The notes below the pieces were generated by a model. The model ran no database searches and was not told where the DNA came from. It saw only the letters and a list, made by a program, of their open reading frames with translations. Source: Protostelium mycophagum (Eukaryota > Evosea > Variosea > Protosteliida > Protosteliaceae). From it: DNA of 63,717 bases. Below, piece by piece: positions 10,957 through 29,190 of this stretch. The stretch covers positions 1-63,717 of the forward strand of contig MZNV01000255.1 of NCBI GenBank assembly GCA_002081555.1, given 5' to 3'. The position numbers were made by a program, and so were the translations under genes. Position 1 is the first letter of the stretch. Each line of letters opens with the position of its first letter.

Positions 10957-12636
10957 ATGACCACAGAGCTAGATTGTACTTATCACAGTAAAGAAGCATT
11001 CAATTATGGGGTCAGCTTGTTTCTGATCATCGGAACGCAGATCTCATATGTACCTCAACACTTTACGATATGGAGGAGAAAGTGAGTATAATAATTTAAT
11101 ATAATGAGGAGCAAGATTCTGATTACCCAGGACTTCTGCTGGAATATCCGTCTTAACAATCCTCCTTTCTGCCATCTCAGTGTGTTGTAATTTATACACA
11201 AGCACTATAGACAATTGGCATTCGTATCAGTGTTGTCATTATAAATGGAGTTCAGGACAATGTTTGTCCTCTATACTCCCGAATATACAAATAGCAGATG
11301 GTTGGTAAGTCGAGTATCGTCAAGGAATTTTAATATAATTGCTGATCAGGCTCAACACGTGGATATTATTCACTCTAGTTTTGATATACCTTCCTCAATC
11401 GGAGATCAGAAGCCAACCGGGAGCTTGTGAGTTGAAATAATGATCACCTCCATCAATCTCTTAACCCTCTCATCACGCTGCATCGAAGCAATGATCGTGC
11501 CAAAAATTCAGAGATAATTCATTTCAAGTTGACAGGAGGTTGAGTGTTTTTAGATGAACAAGGTCAGAAGAGATTATTATTTTGGATAATTTATGCGGTG
11601 TGGATGCTGATATGCCTCTTTATCTTCAGTATCATATTCGTCATTCTACAATTCTTGGACCAACAACCATCAGTGAGATTCGTTCTTGTATCATTATTTC
11701 ATTACATTAAAATACTTGCAATTCAATTATGTTGCACAATAAATCTGGTCAAGTATACGAAAACACCTGCTTTGACTTTCGGCGCGGCCCAGTCGTGACT
11801 CTTTGATGTCTTGACATCTAAATATCAATTGACCGCCTCAAGTTACGAATATATGCTGCGGCACTAGGAATAATATCTGCCCTCTGTGTTTTATTCCAAT
11901 GGTCCCCCCAGATCTACAAGACGTACATGTGAGTTTTCCGAGAAATTTCTCTGGGATTCTTATGATATCTTAGGACAAAAGACTCTCAATCATTGAGTAT
12001 TGCCGCTCTGTGCATGCAGACACCAGGTGCCAACAGACTTTGTCGACATTCTCATACACTTGATATCGATCTCACACATTCCAGGCGCGTTTGTCGTCGT
12101 TTACTCGTTGAGATTTCAAAATCATGCGGAGTGGTTTGTTTGGGTGCCTTTTTTTGTCTCAGGGATTCAACATGCAATCATACTGTACATGTGTATATAT
12201 TATAAAATCGCGAGGTGGGCATCTTCCGTATCTTTGTATCTATTCTGTTGATGTCTTTACACTGATGTTGTGCATCACTGGAGTTATGGCATTGCCGCAA
12301 AGCACCAACAATATTCACACAAGAAAGGATGCTCTAAATACGCAAAACAAAAGAGGTTTATTGCAACTGTCCAAAAGCACATGAAATATAAACAAAAGAA
12401 GTTATTTTTGATGACATCATCAGGTGTTGGAGGGAAAGGAAAGAAAGGCAGGAGGTGAATTTTCATTCAAAATATTCCTGCAAGCACAAATGACTGCTGG
12501 ATATTGTTTTGACGAGTTGTAGAATGAGAAGATAGAGAAGGAAGGAGAGGAAGGATATAGATCTGAATATTCAATCAACGACCCGCTACTTGATGGACAA
12601 CGATTTCGATATTCAGAAGAAATACAACGGACTTGA
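10957..12636 (+). CDS. PQ-loop repeat membrane protein
   Basis: PQ-loop proteins are seven-helix membrane proteins, often lysosomal transporters such as cystinosin or basic amino-acid exporters. The first PQ motif lies in the first exon (FLIIGTQISYVPQHFTIWRR followed by KTSAGIS). The second lies at about 11835-11930 (ALGIISALCVLFQWSPQIYK followed by TYMTKDSQSLS). Hydrophobic segments in between include WILFTLVLIYLPQ and IYAVWMLICLFIFSIIF, and later VWVPFFVSGIQHAIILYM. The C-terminal exon is charged (NEKIEKEGEEGYRSEY) and ends at 12636. Exons join in frame with GTGAG donors; the join around 12220-12440 is uncertain. An in-frame upstream ATG at 10834 is possible. The order of two PQ motifs about 150 residues apart is typical; the substrate cannot be told. 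Confidence 0.72.
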
Positions 12637-12932
12637 TCTTCTCTATCTTTTTTATTTCAATAACTGGCAAGTGAAAAAGGGAAATAGTTTATCTGAACAA
12701 TAGTTCAGAGGGCAAAATGATTATAGAGGACGGTTCTTTAGTTTGCAGGTGTTGGCCTCACCGGCAGTTGGAACCGTGTTTTCGATCAAATTTCAAATGT
12801 AAACGGACAAAAAAATTGGGCGCGGAAAGTGACGTGGAGTTTGCGTTAACGACGAAATCTCCAACCTTTCACATCAGAAAATCATCGGTGACGAGTGCAT
12901 ATCTCTTTCTTCATTCCTGATCTTTATAGACG

Positions 12933-15900
12933 ATGCATCCCAAAGATCTCCTTGTGAAGGGGACTTTTGTTGTCGCTGCTTTATTCGGCGCTTTATTTTG
13001 GAATCCTCCAGGTGCTACTGTGGAGACAGATGTTACGTTAAAAGAACAAGCTTACACTCATAAACATCAGACCGCAGGTTTAGAACAGGTCACTTTGACA
13101 TATGATTCGGACATCTTCTGATATGATCAGGCTGCAGCACCTAAGAAGGGAGTAGGAAGACCACATGGTATGGGAGATCTGGCAGAACATGATCCAACTT
13201 ACTTAAACGGACGTGAGTATTTTGTGTCTCTCTGTCCTTCACAAATTGTTTTCCTTCATCTTGGTGGTCATCTTTCATATGACGTCACACACAACGGACA
13301 GCAGAGCTGCAAGATGACATTTCTTTGATCAAGACAAATTTTCGCTTGTGTAACTCCACACTAACAAAAAGCAGCCGAAGGTGAGGGGTCATGCAGGAAG
13401 AAAGGTGAACATCTTTTTCTGCTTTTTTTATTGTTTACACCGTTGTAGAGGAGAATCCTTATGGAGATTCTGATTTCGGACAAAATCAAGGACAAAACAA
13501 AGGTAACCTCCCAAATCAGTATTAACCTGATTTTTCTATAGGAAAAAAATCTACAAATTCTGGTTCTGAGAAGGGCGGAGTTTCAGATTCAGAAAATGAG
13601 GGCCTAACCAACAATCCAGGAAAAGCTGGCGAAGATTCTGGCGAAAATTCCAGGAAGAATCACATGAATTCAGAAAAGTCAGGAAATGATCAAGGTACGG
13701 TATTTGTCGATCTACAACGCTATAATCGTGTGCATTACACCTATTGCCATTTTTCAGGTTTTTTGAACTTGTAGAATCCATTTTGACGAAAAGAATAAAA
13801 ATAATAGGTGGAGATGAAGGCGCGGGAAGCTCAACGAAAAAAGGCGCGAAAAATGAAAGACCAGGTGCGATGTTAAAATCACAATTCAAATGTCGTAAAT
13901 CTAAAAACTTTTAAAGAATTGAATATACTTTGTGTTGTGGCGTTGCCCCAGAGCTCAGCTCAAGTCCCAAAACAAATATAAATTGGAGAAAATGCAAAAA
14001 CATTTGGATGTTTACTCATCTTATCGCAGGAAGCGAAAGCGACAGAGATGGTCAGAATTCAGATGAAGAGTCTTCCCAGGGAGAGAAATCATTTGGACAG
14101 AAGAGCGGGAGATATGGAGGGAAATCCGATTCTGGTTCTGAGGATTCTGGCTCCAAGTCAGGTGCGTCTACAACACTGTAGTTTTCCTCATTCAATCGCT
14201 GTATACAAATGAACCCCGACAGGAACACGCGGGAAAAACGGTCAGAATTCAGACAAAGAGTCTTCCCAGGGAGAGAAATCACCTGGACAGAAGGGTGGGA
14301 GAAATGGAGGGAAATCCGATTCCGGTTCCAGCAAAGAGACCTCCAAGTCAGGTGCGTCTACAACACTGTAGTTTCGTCCTTGGATGCAAATGAACCCCAC
14401 AGGAACAGACGGGAAAGACGGTCAGAATTCAGATGAAGAGTCTTCCCAGGGAGAGAAATCATTTGGACAGAAGGGCGGGAGATATGGAGGGAAATCCGAT
14501 TCCAGCTCCAGTACATCTGGACAGAAGGGAGGCAAAAATGAAAAGAATTCTGATTCCGGGGATTCTGAGCAATCTCTTGATTCCGATTCCGATTCCAATT
14601 CCAATTCCGCAAACTCTTCAAGAGATAAAGAAGGAAGTGATTCCAAATCCAAAAATGGGGCGGACAACTCAGGTATGATGTCACATGTTTCATCTACTAT
14701 TCATCTATTTACACAGTTGTAAATTTTAAATAAATTAAATTGCAACAAAGTATTATAAATGACCAACTTAGGAGAAGATGAGCAGTATAGCAGTCAGAAT
14801 TCAGAGGAGAATGGTGGGCAAACTCACAAGTCAGGTATAATATTCCTCATCTACAACGATTACTGAAATAAAAAGGAGATAATTCTGGAAGTTCCTCTGA
14901 GGATGGCCCCGACTGTAATTTTTTGAATTTTCGGAAAAATCACAACAAGATATACTGACAGATCTAGTGCCCAGAAAAGGCGGGAGAATCGACCACGCAC
15001 AACACCAGGAGCACGTGCCTGTACATGTGGAAGATGAGTACGAGAACCTAAAATTGAAGGAGGATCCTATCCCTCATCATATCACTCAAGACCCCTTCCA
15101 ACTACCCGCCAGTTGGAACGGTAATCAACATTTATTTTATATCTAAAATAACTGGTCATTTAGATTTTAATTCAAAACTTCTTTTGTAAAATAAAGTGCT
15201 AAATATTACAGAGTATCAGAACAGAGTGGACGGTTGGATGAAGTTTGTCAATGGGGAGAGTTTACGTCCTCTGAAATATCTTTTTGAATTCGGATTACCC
15301 TTATTGCTCTTCTTCATCGGCAGACAAGCGGTATGAATTCCACATTTTTTATGATGTTATGGAAGTTACAAGAACGCATTCCGTCATGTAACGGCTCGAT
15401 ATGACAAACATTTGTTTTGAGGAAGATGCAGCACAGCTGCAGCTCAATGGACATTGAAATCAATTCTATTCGTTGTAGATTGATCTTTTTCAGCTGAAAA
15501 AGAAGGAAGACGCTTTGGCGAAGAAATCACGTGAATTTGACGACACTATGAAATCGGAGAAAGCCAAGAACGACCAACAACAAAATCAAGTCGAAAAAGA
15601 AAGAAAACATGCTCACAATTTGTCCGAAAAAAATCAGAATTTGTCCAAGGAGAACCACACTTTGACCTCAGAAAATCGTGATTTGACGCATAAAAACGAA
15701 GATTTGTCGAAGAAAAATCACAACTTGGAAGAAAAAAACCACAAATTGGAAAACAGAGTGAAGAACTTGGAGAAGGAGATGCATGAGAGAGACAGAAGGT
15801 TGGATGACATCAGTAAAGAGGTGAAATTTCATCAAAATTCTCGGTACACATGCTTGATCGCAGATGCGCGTAGCATTCGCAGATGCGTACGCAAGTAATA

Positions 15901-17191
15901 AGAATGTTTTGTATTGACTGGTTGTAGTTGAACAAGATGAAGGCAGAATTCGAAAAGTCTAGAAAAGCGGAGAAGGATACTGCTGACCAACTCAATCAAG
16001 TTCAAGGGTACGAAAATTGTGCTGGATCTACAAACACAATTACAATCAAATTCCAAAAATGAAATTTTACAGTCGTCTCAACGAAGAGAGCAGAAAGGTG
16101 AAGGAACTAGAGGAGAATTCCAAGAAACTCCAAGAGAATTCCCAGAAACAATCCCAAGAATTTTCCCAGAAGATGGAGCATTCCCAATCCGAGATGGAGA
16201 AACTCCGCGCCAACCTTTCGGATTCAAAAAAGCAAGAAGAGAATCTCCGGGCACAAATCACCGAGCTAAAAAAACTCGAGGCTGACAGCCAAGAGAAGAC
16301 AGAGAGGGCGAACCGCGCCGAAAAATCCGCACAAGAAGCCGCCGACGAACTCACCCGGGTCAGAATTCAGAATTCAGACGCGGTCAGAGAAAAAGAAGAG
16401 ATTACAACGAATCTGAAGGCGGAGAATGAGAGACTGCACGATGAGATCCGAAAAGCCGGAGAAGTTTTAGACAGCGCACAAGCTGAGATTCTAAGCTTAG
16501 AAGGGAGGTATACAGAGAGTGAAGAGGCAAGAAGAAAGTTGGAAAACGAACTTGAGGAGTCGAAAAAAAATGTAGTCAAGGAGTCGGAAGAAGTGAAAGC
16601 ACCCACCGCGAAGAGGTCAGTTGATTGGGTCGCGTAGTTTCATTTGCTTTGTTACTTTGGTACAACGCTGCAAACACGACGCTCTTCAAACATGCACAGT
16701 AAACTTCCAGATTCAATGATATCTCAACACGATTTTATATGTTATTGACGTTGAGTGACAGGCCACCCTCCATAACTATACCACCACCGGGACAGAGTGG
16801 CATCCCAGCACCAAAGAGCGCTAGATCTCCTCGCGGCTCGGTACAATTGACATCTTCGTCTGATACCCAAACCAACCCCAAGGAGATATCTCTGAGAAAC
16901 TCTGTGGATGAGGTGAAGACGTCATATACATTCTTGACCGTCTACAACACTTCTTAATTCTGCAAATTTGTGTGTCGAAATCAAAGAGCTCTTCAGTTTG
17001 TCAACTATGTTGACTATTTGCAGCATTTTCAATTCAAAGTGCCAAGCATCAACAGAAAATCACGATCCACTTCGTGTTCAGCTTGCAATACTCCACCAGA
17101 AAGTCCAACAAAGGCTGACGTCATAGACTCACAAAACATTCGAAGATCTACAACGAGCCATATGCCTAAATTAGACTTTGAACTGACATAG
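12933..17191 (+). CDS. Unrecognised membrane-anchored coiled-coil protein with Ser/Gly-rich exon array
   Basis: No family is recognised. The N-terminus carries a hydrophobic stretch after a short basic lead (VKGTFVVAALFGALFW), a signal anchor or signal peptide. It is followed by a low-complexity region (13455-14690) rich in Ser, Gly, Asp, Glu and Lys, encoded by many small exons. At about 15230-15335 a second hydrophobic segment (YLFEFGLPLLLFFIGRQA) looks like a membrane helix. Directly after it comes a coiled coil of about 330 residues (15490-16615) with repeats such as LSEKNQNLSKENHTL, then a Ser/Pro-rich tail with PPPGQSGIPAPKSARSPRGS. The N-terminal part is probably luminal or external and the coiled coil cytosolic (inference). 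In the array each exon boundary splits a Gly codon in phase 1. It ends at 17191. Confidence 0.65.
14040..14545 (+). repeat. Three tandem copies of an exon plus intron (about 180-190 bases each)
   Basis: The block containing GGTCAGAATTCAGA starts at 14050, 14240 and 14420. Exon parts encode GQNSDEESSQGEKSFGQK-like peptides, and the introns between also match (GTGCGTCTACAACACTGTAG at their 5' ends). Copies differ by few bases, so the duplication is recent on the scale of this gene. Exons are symmetric phase 1-1, so copy number can change without breaking the frame. Confidence 0.9.
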
Positions 17192-17328
17192 CATCAGGAC
17201 AATTGAAGCTGAGAAAGAGAAAATAAATCAAATTTCATTTTATAGACCAAATTTTTTCTGCAAATGGTGTGTAGATGTGTTCAACTTACGTAATTAATTG
17301 TCACAATGGAGGTCACACCAGCGTAGGC

Positions 17329-19272
17329 ATGCCACCAAAGAAAAAGAGTGACGATCTGAAAACACCCGAGAGGAAGACGGGACGGTCATCGATCAGATCA
17401 CCCATAATGTCGCCAACTACGCCTGCACGTCCTCAACGAAAATGTGATCTTCTGTGATCAAAATGAAGAATCAAATTGATGATCTTCTGCAGCACCCAAA
17501 CTCGTTCCAGCAGATGAGGTTTCTCCAGAGTTAAACCTCTTCAAAGAAGAGATTGAAGACGAATTCCTGCTCGATCATACACCCCTATCACGAGAGAATT
17601 CAGAGCTTCGAGATGATACGCCACACAGCGGAACCGAAGAGCCAAACGACAAGCCAGCCATTCTCGCGAGGAGATCATTGTTAGAGTCAAAAGACGCAGC
17701 TACTTTGGAGGTAGCCAGTCCACTACCAGATTCCGAAAATGAAGAAGAGGAGAAGGGATCCTCAGGCACAGAGGGCGTACAAAGTTCCCCCGAAAATTCT
17801 CCCGCCAAAAATTCTCCCGCCAAATCTCCAGACATAAAAAAGACAGAGGATGTACAAGAGGGTTCACCAAACAAAAGGATTTCGACGAAGATCCAGGACA
17901 CAGAAGAGACGCAAGAGCCCTCAGAACGCAAGAAATCCAAACCCAACCCCGAAACTCCGCCGACGAGCAGAAAACTCAGGGAAAAGTCACCGAAAATAAC
18001 CAAGGAGAAAGAAGATTCCAAGAAAAATCAACGCAAGCGGGATCCGATGATCAAGAGTGCGAGTCCTCCCTCCAAAAAACTCAGAAAGAACAGCCTCAGT
18101 GATAGCGAGGACTCCGTTGTAGATGAAAGCAGCGAGGGGGAGGATGTCGACCCCCCAAAGGTGGAAAAAGTCCCCCAAAAATCGAAGGATGTCGACACTC
18201 CGAAAAAATCACAAAAGTCTAAAAATAGAAAAAAAATTCAAGAGGAAGACGTTGTAGACGAGATAAAGGAGGAAGTCGTGGAAACCCCCAAGAAGGGGAA
18301 GAATTCTCCCGCCAAAAAAGATGTACAGAGGAATGTCGACAACATATCACCCCCCAAGAAGCATGTAGTGGTAGATGAATCGCCGAAAAAATCAAACAAG
18401 ACTTTGAACGAGAGACGAGTGAATATTCTCCTCACTTGTAAGATATACAACATTTTTATTTCAGTTAAATACACAATTAAATCCAAAAAATATTGTTCAA
18501 GTGTTGTACAATATTTAAAATCAAGCTGAGAAAAAATAGCACTGCACACCCCAGAGCAGAATGATTTGCGCGCCAAGATAAATAAATTGGGAGGAGAATG
18601 TACAGAGAAGATGTCTGATGACGTCACCCACATAGTCTCTGGAAAACCAGAGGCGAGGACTTTGAAAATTTTGCAGGGTCGGTTTTCTTACAATTCTTTA
18701 AAATTGAAAATATATTAGGAATGGCATACGGATGCCACATTGTAGATCAGGCCTGGGTTCATGAATCCTCCCTGGGCGGTATGTGGGAGCCAGAGGGTGA
18801 TTACGTCATCAAAGCTCCGGGTTATAAAGCCAGTCGACCTCGAAAAGGTTTTCAAAGTTCAAATTTTCATTTTGGCGGGAAAATAATCGGTGGTAGGTGG
18901 TAGGAAGATGCCCTTTTCAGATAAGACATTCTTCGTTGGAAAATTAGGCAAAGAACGGAACAAAAAAGACATTGAAGAATTGATTCTCTTGGCTGGCGGA
19001 AAAGTATTTTTTTATTATTTTCGTTTGATTATTTTCACCATGAAATATTTTTCACTCATTTTTTAGGTGCAAGACGCTTCTGAAAATGCCGATTTTGCGA
19101 TTTGTGATCACCCCAAATCAGCTCAAAATTGCAAGAAAGCAGAAGAAATCGTCACATCAGAGGTGAGATTTCGTCGGTTTTCTCATGAAATTTCCCTGAA
19201 ATCTGGCAGTTCGTGATACAGTGCATTTATAATTATAAATTGTTGCCAACAGACAAGTTTTTATCGCAATAA
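17329..19272 (+). CDS. Tandem-BRCT protein (MDC1/PTIP-like layout)
   Basis: BRCT pairs usually bind phosphorylated partners in DNA-damage signalling. The N-terminal two thirds (MPPKKKSDD onward) is charged and disordered, with many SP/TP sites, NSPAK and TPKK repeats and nuclear-signal-like basic runs. The first BRCT begins ERRVNILLTSLHTPEQNDLR and continues KINKLGGECTEKMSDDVTHI; its conserved helix is HIVDQAWVHES. The second follows in the next exons: KTFFVGKLG, IEELILLAGGKVQDASENAD and the final FVIQCIYNYKLLPTDKFLSQ, where the usual Trp of the last helix is replaced. Exon joins at about 18433, 18677, 18846, 19002 and 19162 are in phase. The layout (long disordered region, C-terminal BRCT pair) recalls MDC1; orthology is not shown. 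An upstream in-frame ATG at 17275 is possible. Confidence 0.82.
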
Positions 19273-19383
19273 AACAAAGATAAGATCGATGACGTCATCA
19301 CTCGGCTTGTACACTTGACGGTTCATTGTAGATGAGATACATTTATATAAAGAGTGGTAGGGTCCTTGCGAGATTACACATCT

Positions 19384-20361
19384 CTAAGAGGACTTGGCGG
19401 TTGTCTTGACGACTTTTTCGGACTTGGCGGGTTTAGAGGTCTTTGTCTCTTTTTCGACCTTTGATGACTTTTCCTTGTCAGACTTGGTGGGCTTAGCCTC
19501 GATGCGGTTGGCAGACATGGTGTTCTCACGATCACCCTCGAGGAAAGCGATGATTCTTCTGATAATGTCGGGCTTGTTGCCGCTCTTCTTCAATCCATTC
19601 TCTTCGACGAATTCCATTAACTGCATAGTGATTTAGACGATAGAGTTTGAGGAGGACGACTGACCTCATCGAGGAAGTAGTGTTGGAAGATGTCTTGGTA
19701 AGTGATGCCCTTCTTCAGAGGGAGCTTCTTTCTGCTGTAAACAGTGGGTGCTCTGGTGTCATCAGCTAAAGCATCGTCGTTGCTGGCAAGTGCGGTGACA
19801 ATCTGTTCACGATCAGACAAGAACAAGAAGATTTTACGGACCTTGAGTTTAGAATCTGTCTCGCAGTCGAGTTCTAAAGATTCCATAACCTCTTTTAAGA
19901 AGGGCACTTCGCAGCGGTTAAGGAGTGATTGAGCGCCATTCCAAGTGACCATGTCTAAAGTCTCCTTGTTGTCATCTTGGCTGCCGACAATCGCAGCAAA
20001 GACACCGATAACAGAAGAAGGAGCCTCTTCGAAGAAGCCGATGACATCCTTCTCGATGTGCTGGAAGAGGTATTTTTGCATGACAACCTTAGTCTCGCTG
20101 TTTCTGGTGGAAAGCTCGACTTCAATCTCATCAACAATCTAGAAGAATTAATGAAAATGTAGAGGAGTAGATACGAACATGTCTCAGCTCGACTAACTTC
20201 ATGTCTTGGATGGCAAGGTCTGTACCGAGCAGTGTGCAGAAGGCATCCAGTCTGAGGGCGATCTTCTTTGCGGTCTCCTTCTCAGCGACCTGCAGTCCGG
20301 CCTTGTTGGCAATTACGAGGAGGTGCTCTCTATCACACTTGTGGAAGACGGTCTTGGACAT
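19384..20361 (-). CDS. SAP-domain protein with Lys-rich tail
   Basis: The last exon opens with a textbook SAP motif (LMEFVEENGLKKSGNKPDII), a helix-extension-helix fold that binds DNA or RNA. A low-complexity Lys/Ser tail (KEKSSKVEKETKTSKPAK) follows. The N-terminus, DREHLLVIANKAGLQVAEKE, resembles a second, degenerate SAP unit. The middle part (about 190 residues) is helical and not recognised. Two introns (about 20137-20178 and 19624-19663) join in phase, giving HIVDEIEV and LDELMEF. The start MSKTVFHKCDREH at 20361 is the first ATG of the open frame. The protein is probably nuclear (inference). It is convergent with the BRCT gene, whose stop is 112 bases away. Confidence 0.7.
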
Positions 20362-20606
20362 ATTGAAGAAGTTAAGTGTTGACTGTTGTGTGTCCCCTTT
20401 GAAAATGATATCGAACACTGAGAAATCCGAAGGCGGGAAAAATTTCAAAACTGATTTTGGCGGGAAATTTAAAGTTCCGTGGGTCACTGCAGCCGGAGAA
20501 ATAAATAAACCTGGTTGCGTGGGAAAGATGCGAGAGAAGAACGTCCGTCTCAGGTGATGAGGATTCACAACCACAACAAAGCTCATGGTTAACTCAACAA
20601 TATATT

Positions 20607-23217
20607 TTACGTTTTCTTCTCGGATTTTGCTTTTTTCTTGTCCTTCAGCGAGTACGCCTTAGATCTCGATAAGGTGAGTGGTGATAAATCTGGGTAGATA
20701 TCTTGCTCGATACTCCTTGCCAGTTCATAATACCTTTGGCATTGGGTAGAGGCCAGAGAATGTAACATCTACAATCAATAAGTCAGGTGTACACAACAAT
20801 ACAATCTATCTTGGTAATATGAAGCCCACCCAGTTTGGCACGTTTCCTTTAGGATCCCAGTGTATAATAGTAGTTATATTCACAAATTGAGGCTCTTCTG
20901 AGTCCACCATAAATTGTACACCGCTCACTACAACGAGTCATTTCTTTTAGATCTTATCTTTTACCGATAGTTTGCAAACAGCTCAATTATCAACTCACGG
21001 TGCACGAAACCTGTCGTCGAACCCTTCACTTTGCCCCTCGCGAGGTGTGTACATATCTTCATGACCCTGCCTTTATCTTCGTCTGCCACTGTCCATTCTT
21101 GCCAGGTGAAAGACCTGCTCGAAAATGGGAAGGGAAAATTGTAGCAGACTCGGATATGCTTGATATCATTCTCAAGACTCTCGCTGCAAAAAGACTAGAG
21201 GCGTCAGATACCTCTAAAGGAAGCCAATTACCGATATCATAGAGTCGTTCTCTGATGACCACATCTTCTCTGAATATTTCGGATGAATTTCTTTCAAATC
21301 AGCCTTGATTCGGCACATCACTTTCACTGCAACACATGATGACTGCTACTCGTCAGGACATGACTTTTAAAAATTCACACTGACATCATCCCTCAAAACA
21401 TATGCCTTGTTCCTGTTGTCCCATTTTTTCTGCATCCTCCAATTTGGGCTGTCTATCTTATCCAAAAAATGTCTCACGTCGGTAAGAGACTGCAAACTTT
21501 AAGTACCCGGTTGGATTAGAAGTCTGACCGTTTCTGGGTGGATCATAATTGTAGGCTCCTCTGATTCCTCAAATTGTGCAGCGTTTATCGTCTTCAGAAA
21601 TCGCGCGAACACGTTGACTGTTGCATTTTGACTGCTCCAATTTGCTGTGGGAAGATGTGCGTTCACAATGATCTGAGATAAATTTATTGGACATCAGCAA
21701 ATAAAACTTACCTGCGCTTTTGAAATATCCTGCTTATCAACGAATAATTCGAAGTATTTTGAGATCGTCTCTGTGCATCATCACCATGGATATTATGAAT
21801 TTACAGATTATACTTACCATGTTTGGTAGCTGCATATTCGTTCAAAATAGAGTCCCTTCTTTCCATATTTCCGGAAATGTCACGCAACAGCTTAGACATC
21901 GAAACCAACCCCACTCTCGCAGCCTCATTTGGTGGACCTTTGAACATCAAAAACACACGCTGTCATAAACTTACTGTCTGACACGTTGTATCGTTGTGGT
22001 GTGACGAGTGCCGGGCAGATGAACAGAAAGAACACAAAATTGACTCCAAAAGGTACTCGGGCGTGCGCTGTTTGAAATTTCTCGTCCACTTTTGTTTGTA
22101 GAGCGCTGACCAGACGCCTTATGATGCTGTGCAATTCATTTACAGTGTCGCGATTCCTGAACTTACATTGGGCAGTAGGGAGTGGAATCGAGAAAGCACT
22201 CGAAGAATATTTCGGCTGCTTCTGTCGCCTTGAGTGCGTCCTCTTGTGTATTCAACTGAGACACCATGTCAGGTGTGACTGATTTAGACATGATCAGCTC
22301 ACCTCGATCGGCTTATCACCACTAAAGATGTGTCTGATCAAGGGTGACAAGATGTGTTTCAAGTAACGCACACCCAGATCGCCATAAAGAAGTCGATTAG
22401 CAACCAGCTTATTGATGTTATCTTGTCTGAACAAAAGAGCGTATTCTCCTGCTAATGTCACAAGATCAGCTTCAGACATTTTTACTCACGAACTCCATCG
22501 ACTTCATTTTGCACAATCCAATCTATCAACACATTACTGGCGTTACAGACGGTAAAAAGTGCTGTCAAATGTTCTGCCAATTCGTTCTGCAGTTCGTAAC
22601 TTAATCTGGGTAACAAAGCTTGAATATGAGAGAAATCGCCCGTTAGTAGTTTCTACAGAAATCAAATCAGTCGGTGAGGCCGATGCAAAGCCTCATCTTT
22701 GTGGAAATACTGACCGGGATGACATCATGAAACTCTTCGCTTGACAAGGACCTCTTCAGATCGTTGAGGCTCGATATTGAATTACGCTGGCTCGCCCGCA
22801 TCGCATTATAGAGGGCTGAAGAATGCCGAACCGACACAAATCTCCTTGTTGTAGAACATCCCTTCGAAGATATCTCCATCACCCTTATTAAAATGAACCA
22901 TCAATTTTGGCAGGATTCGAGAGCCTACCGTGCGCTCCTGACGACAACAATTTTCTTGTTTGCATATATATTAGGTTTAGAGAGTATGGTTTTCAACATC
23001 AACACAGCAAAGAAGAGAAGTCGACCTCACAGCCTCGAAAGGCGGTTTTGAGAATGGTAGCAGGGACCCTCCGGTTTCCAAATCTATTGTAAGGTTTCCT
23101 TCAGTGCGTAATAAAGGCATTTTGGTTGAGCTTCAGCGGGCTGTCAAGCGTTCAGAGTGAATATATTCAACCTTGTAAGGCTCCAATCAGTTTATCACAA
23201 ACAAACTCTTCGTCCAT
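20607..23217 (-). CDS. RasGAP-domain protein
   Basis: RasGAP domains speed GTP hydrolysis by Ras-family GTPases. The domain is spread over several exons. SEADLVTLAGEYALLFRQDN contains the LFR stretch typical of the N-terminal part. RYLKHILSPLIRHIFS matches the helix after it. FLFICPALVTPQRYNV matches the family signature FLRFICPAI, with Phe at the usual Arg position. The N-terminal exons include a Ser-rich stretch (ASQRNSISSLNDLKRSLSSE) and LPRLSYELQNELAEHLTALF. The C-terminus ends in a basic tail (KDKKKAKSEKKT). The most N-terminal exons near 23000-23217 are uncertain; MDEEFVCDKLIGALQ at 23217 is the likely start. The GAP arginine finger cannot be placed with certainty. The gene is divergent from INO80, with 227 bases between starts, so the two may share a promoter region. 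Confidence 0.8.
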
Positions 23218-23443
23218 CACTTCTCTCGCGTCTCGGTTTTGTGGCTCCAAGTTCTAAAAATGTGTAATATGTACCTCACAGGTTCACAGTAACAGTAATA
23301 TAGATGTTGATGGCACACAAGGAATTGAGGGGTACAAGCGTTTTTATAAAATTTTCAAATTGATTTGTTGAGGTCTTTGTTTTGGTGGGCGATTACGTAA
23401 ATTTTCAAAAGGGAACAAAGAGGACGCGATCTTCTCCTGTAAA

Positions 23444-29190
<5,747 letters not shown>

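Noticed and set aside
16067-16606. Minus-strand Ser/Phe-rich frames opposite the coiled coil
   Set aside because: Antisense of Glu/Lys-rich coiled-coil codons; no independent signals.
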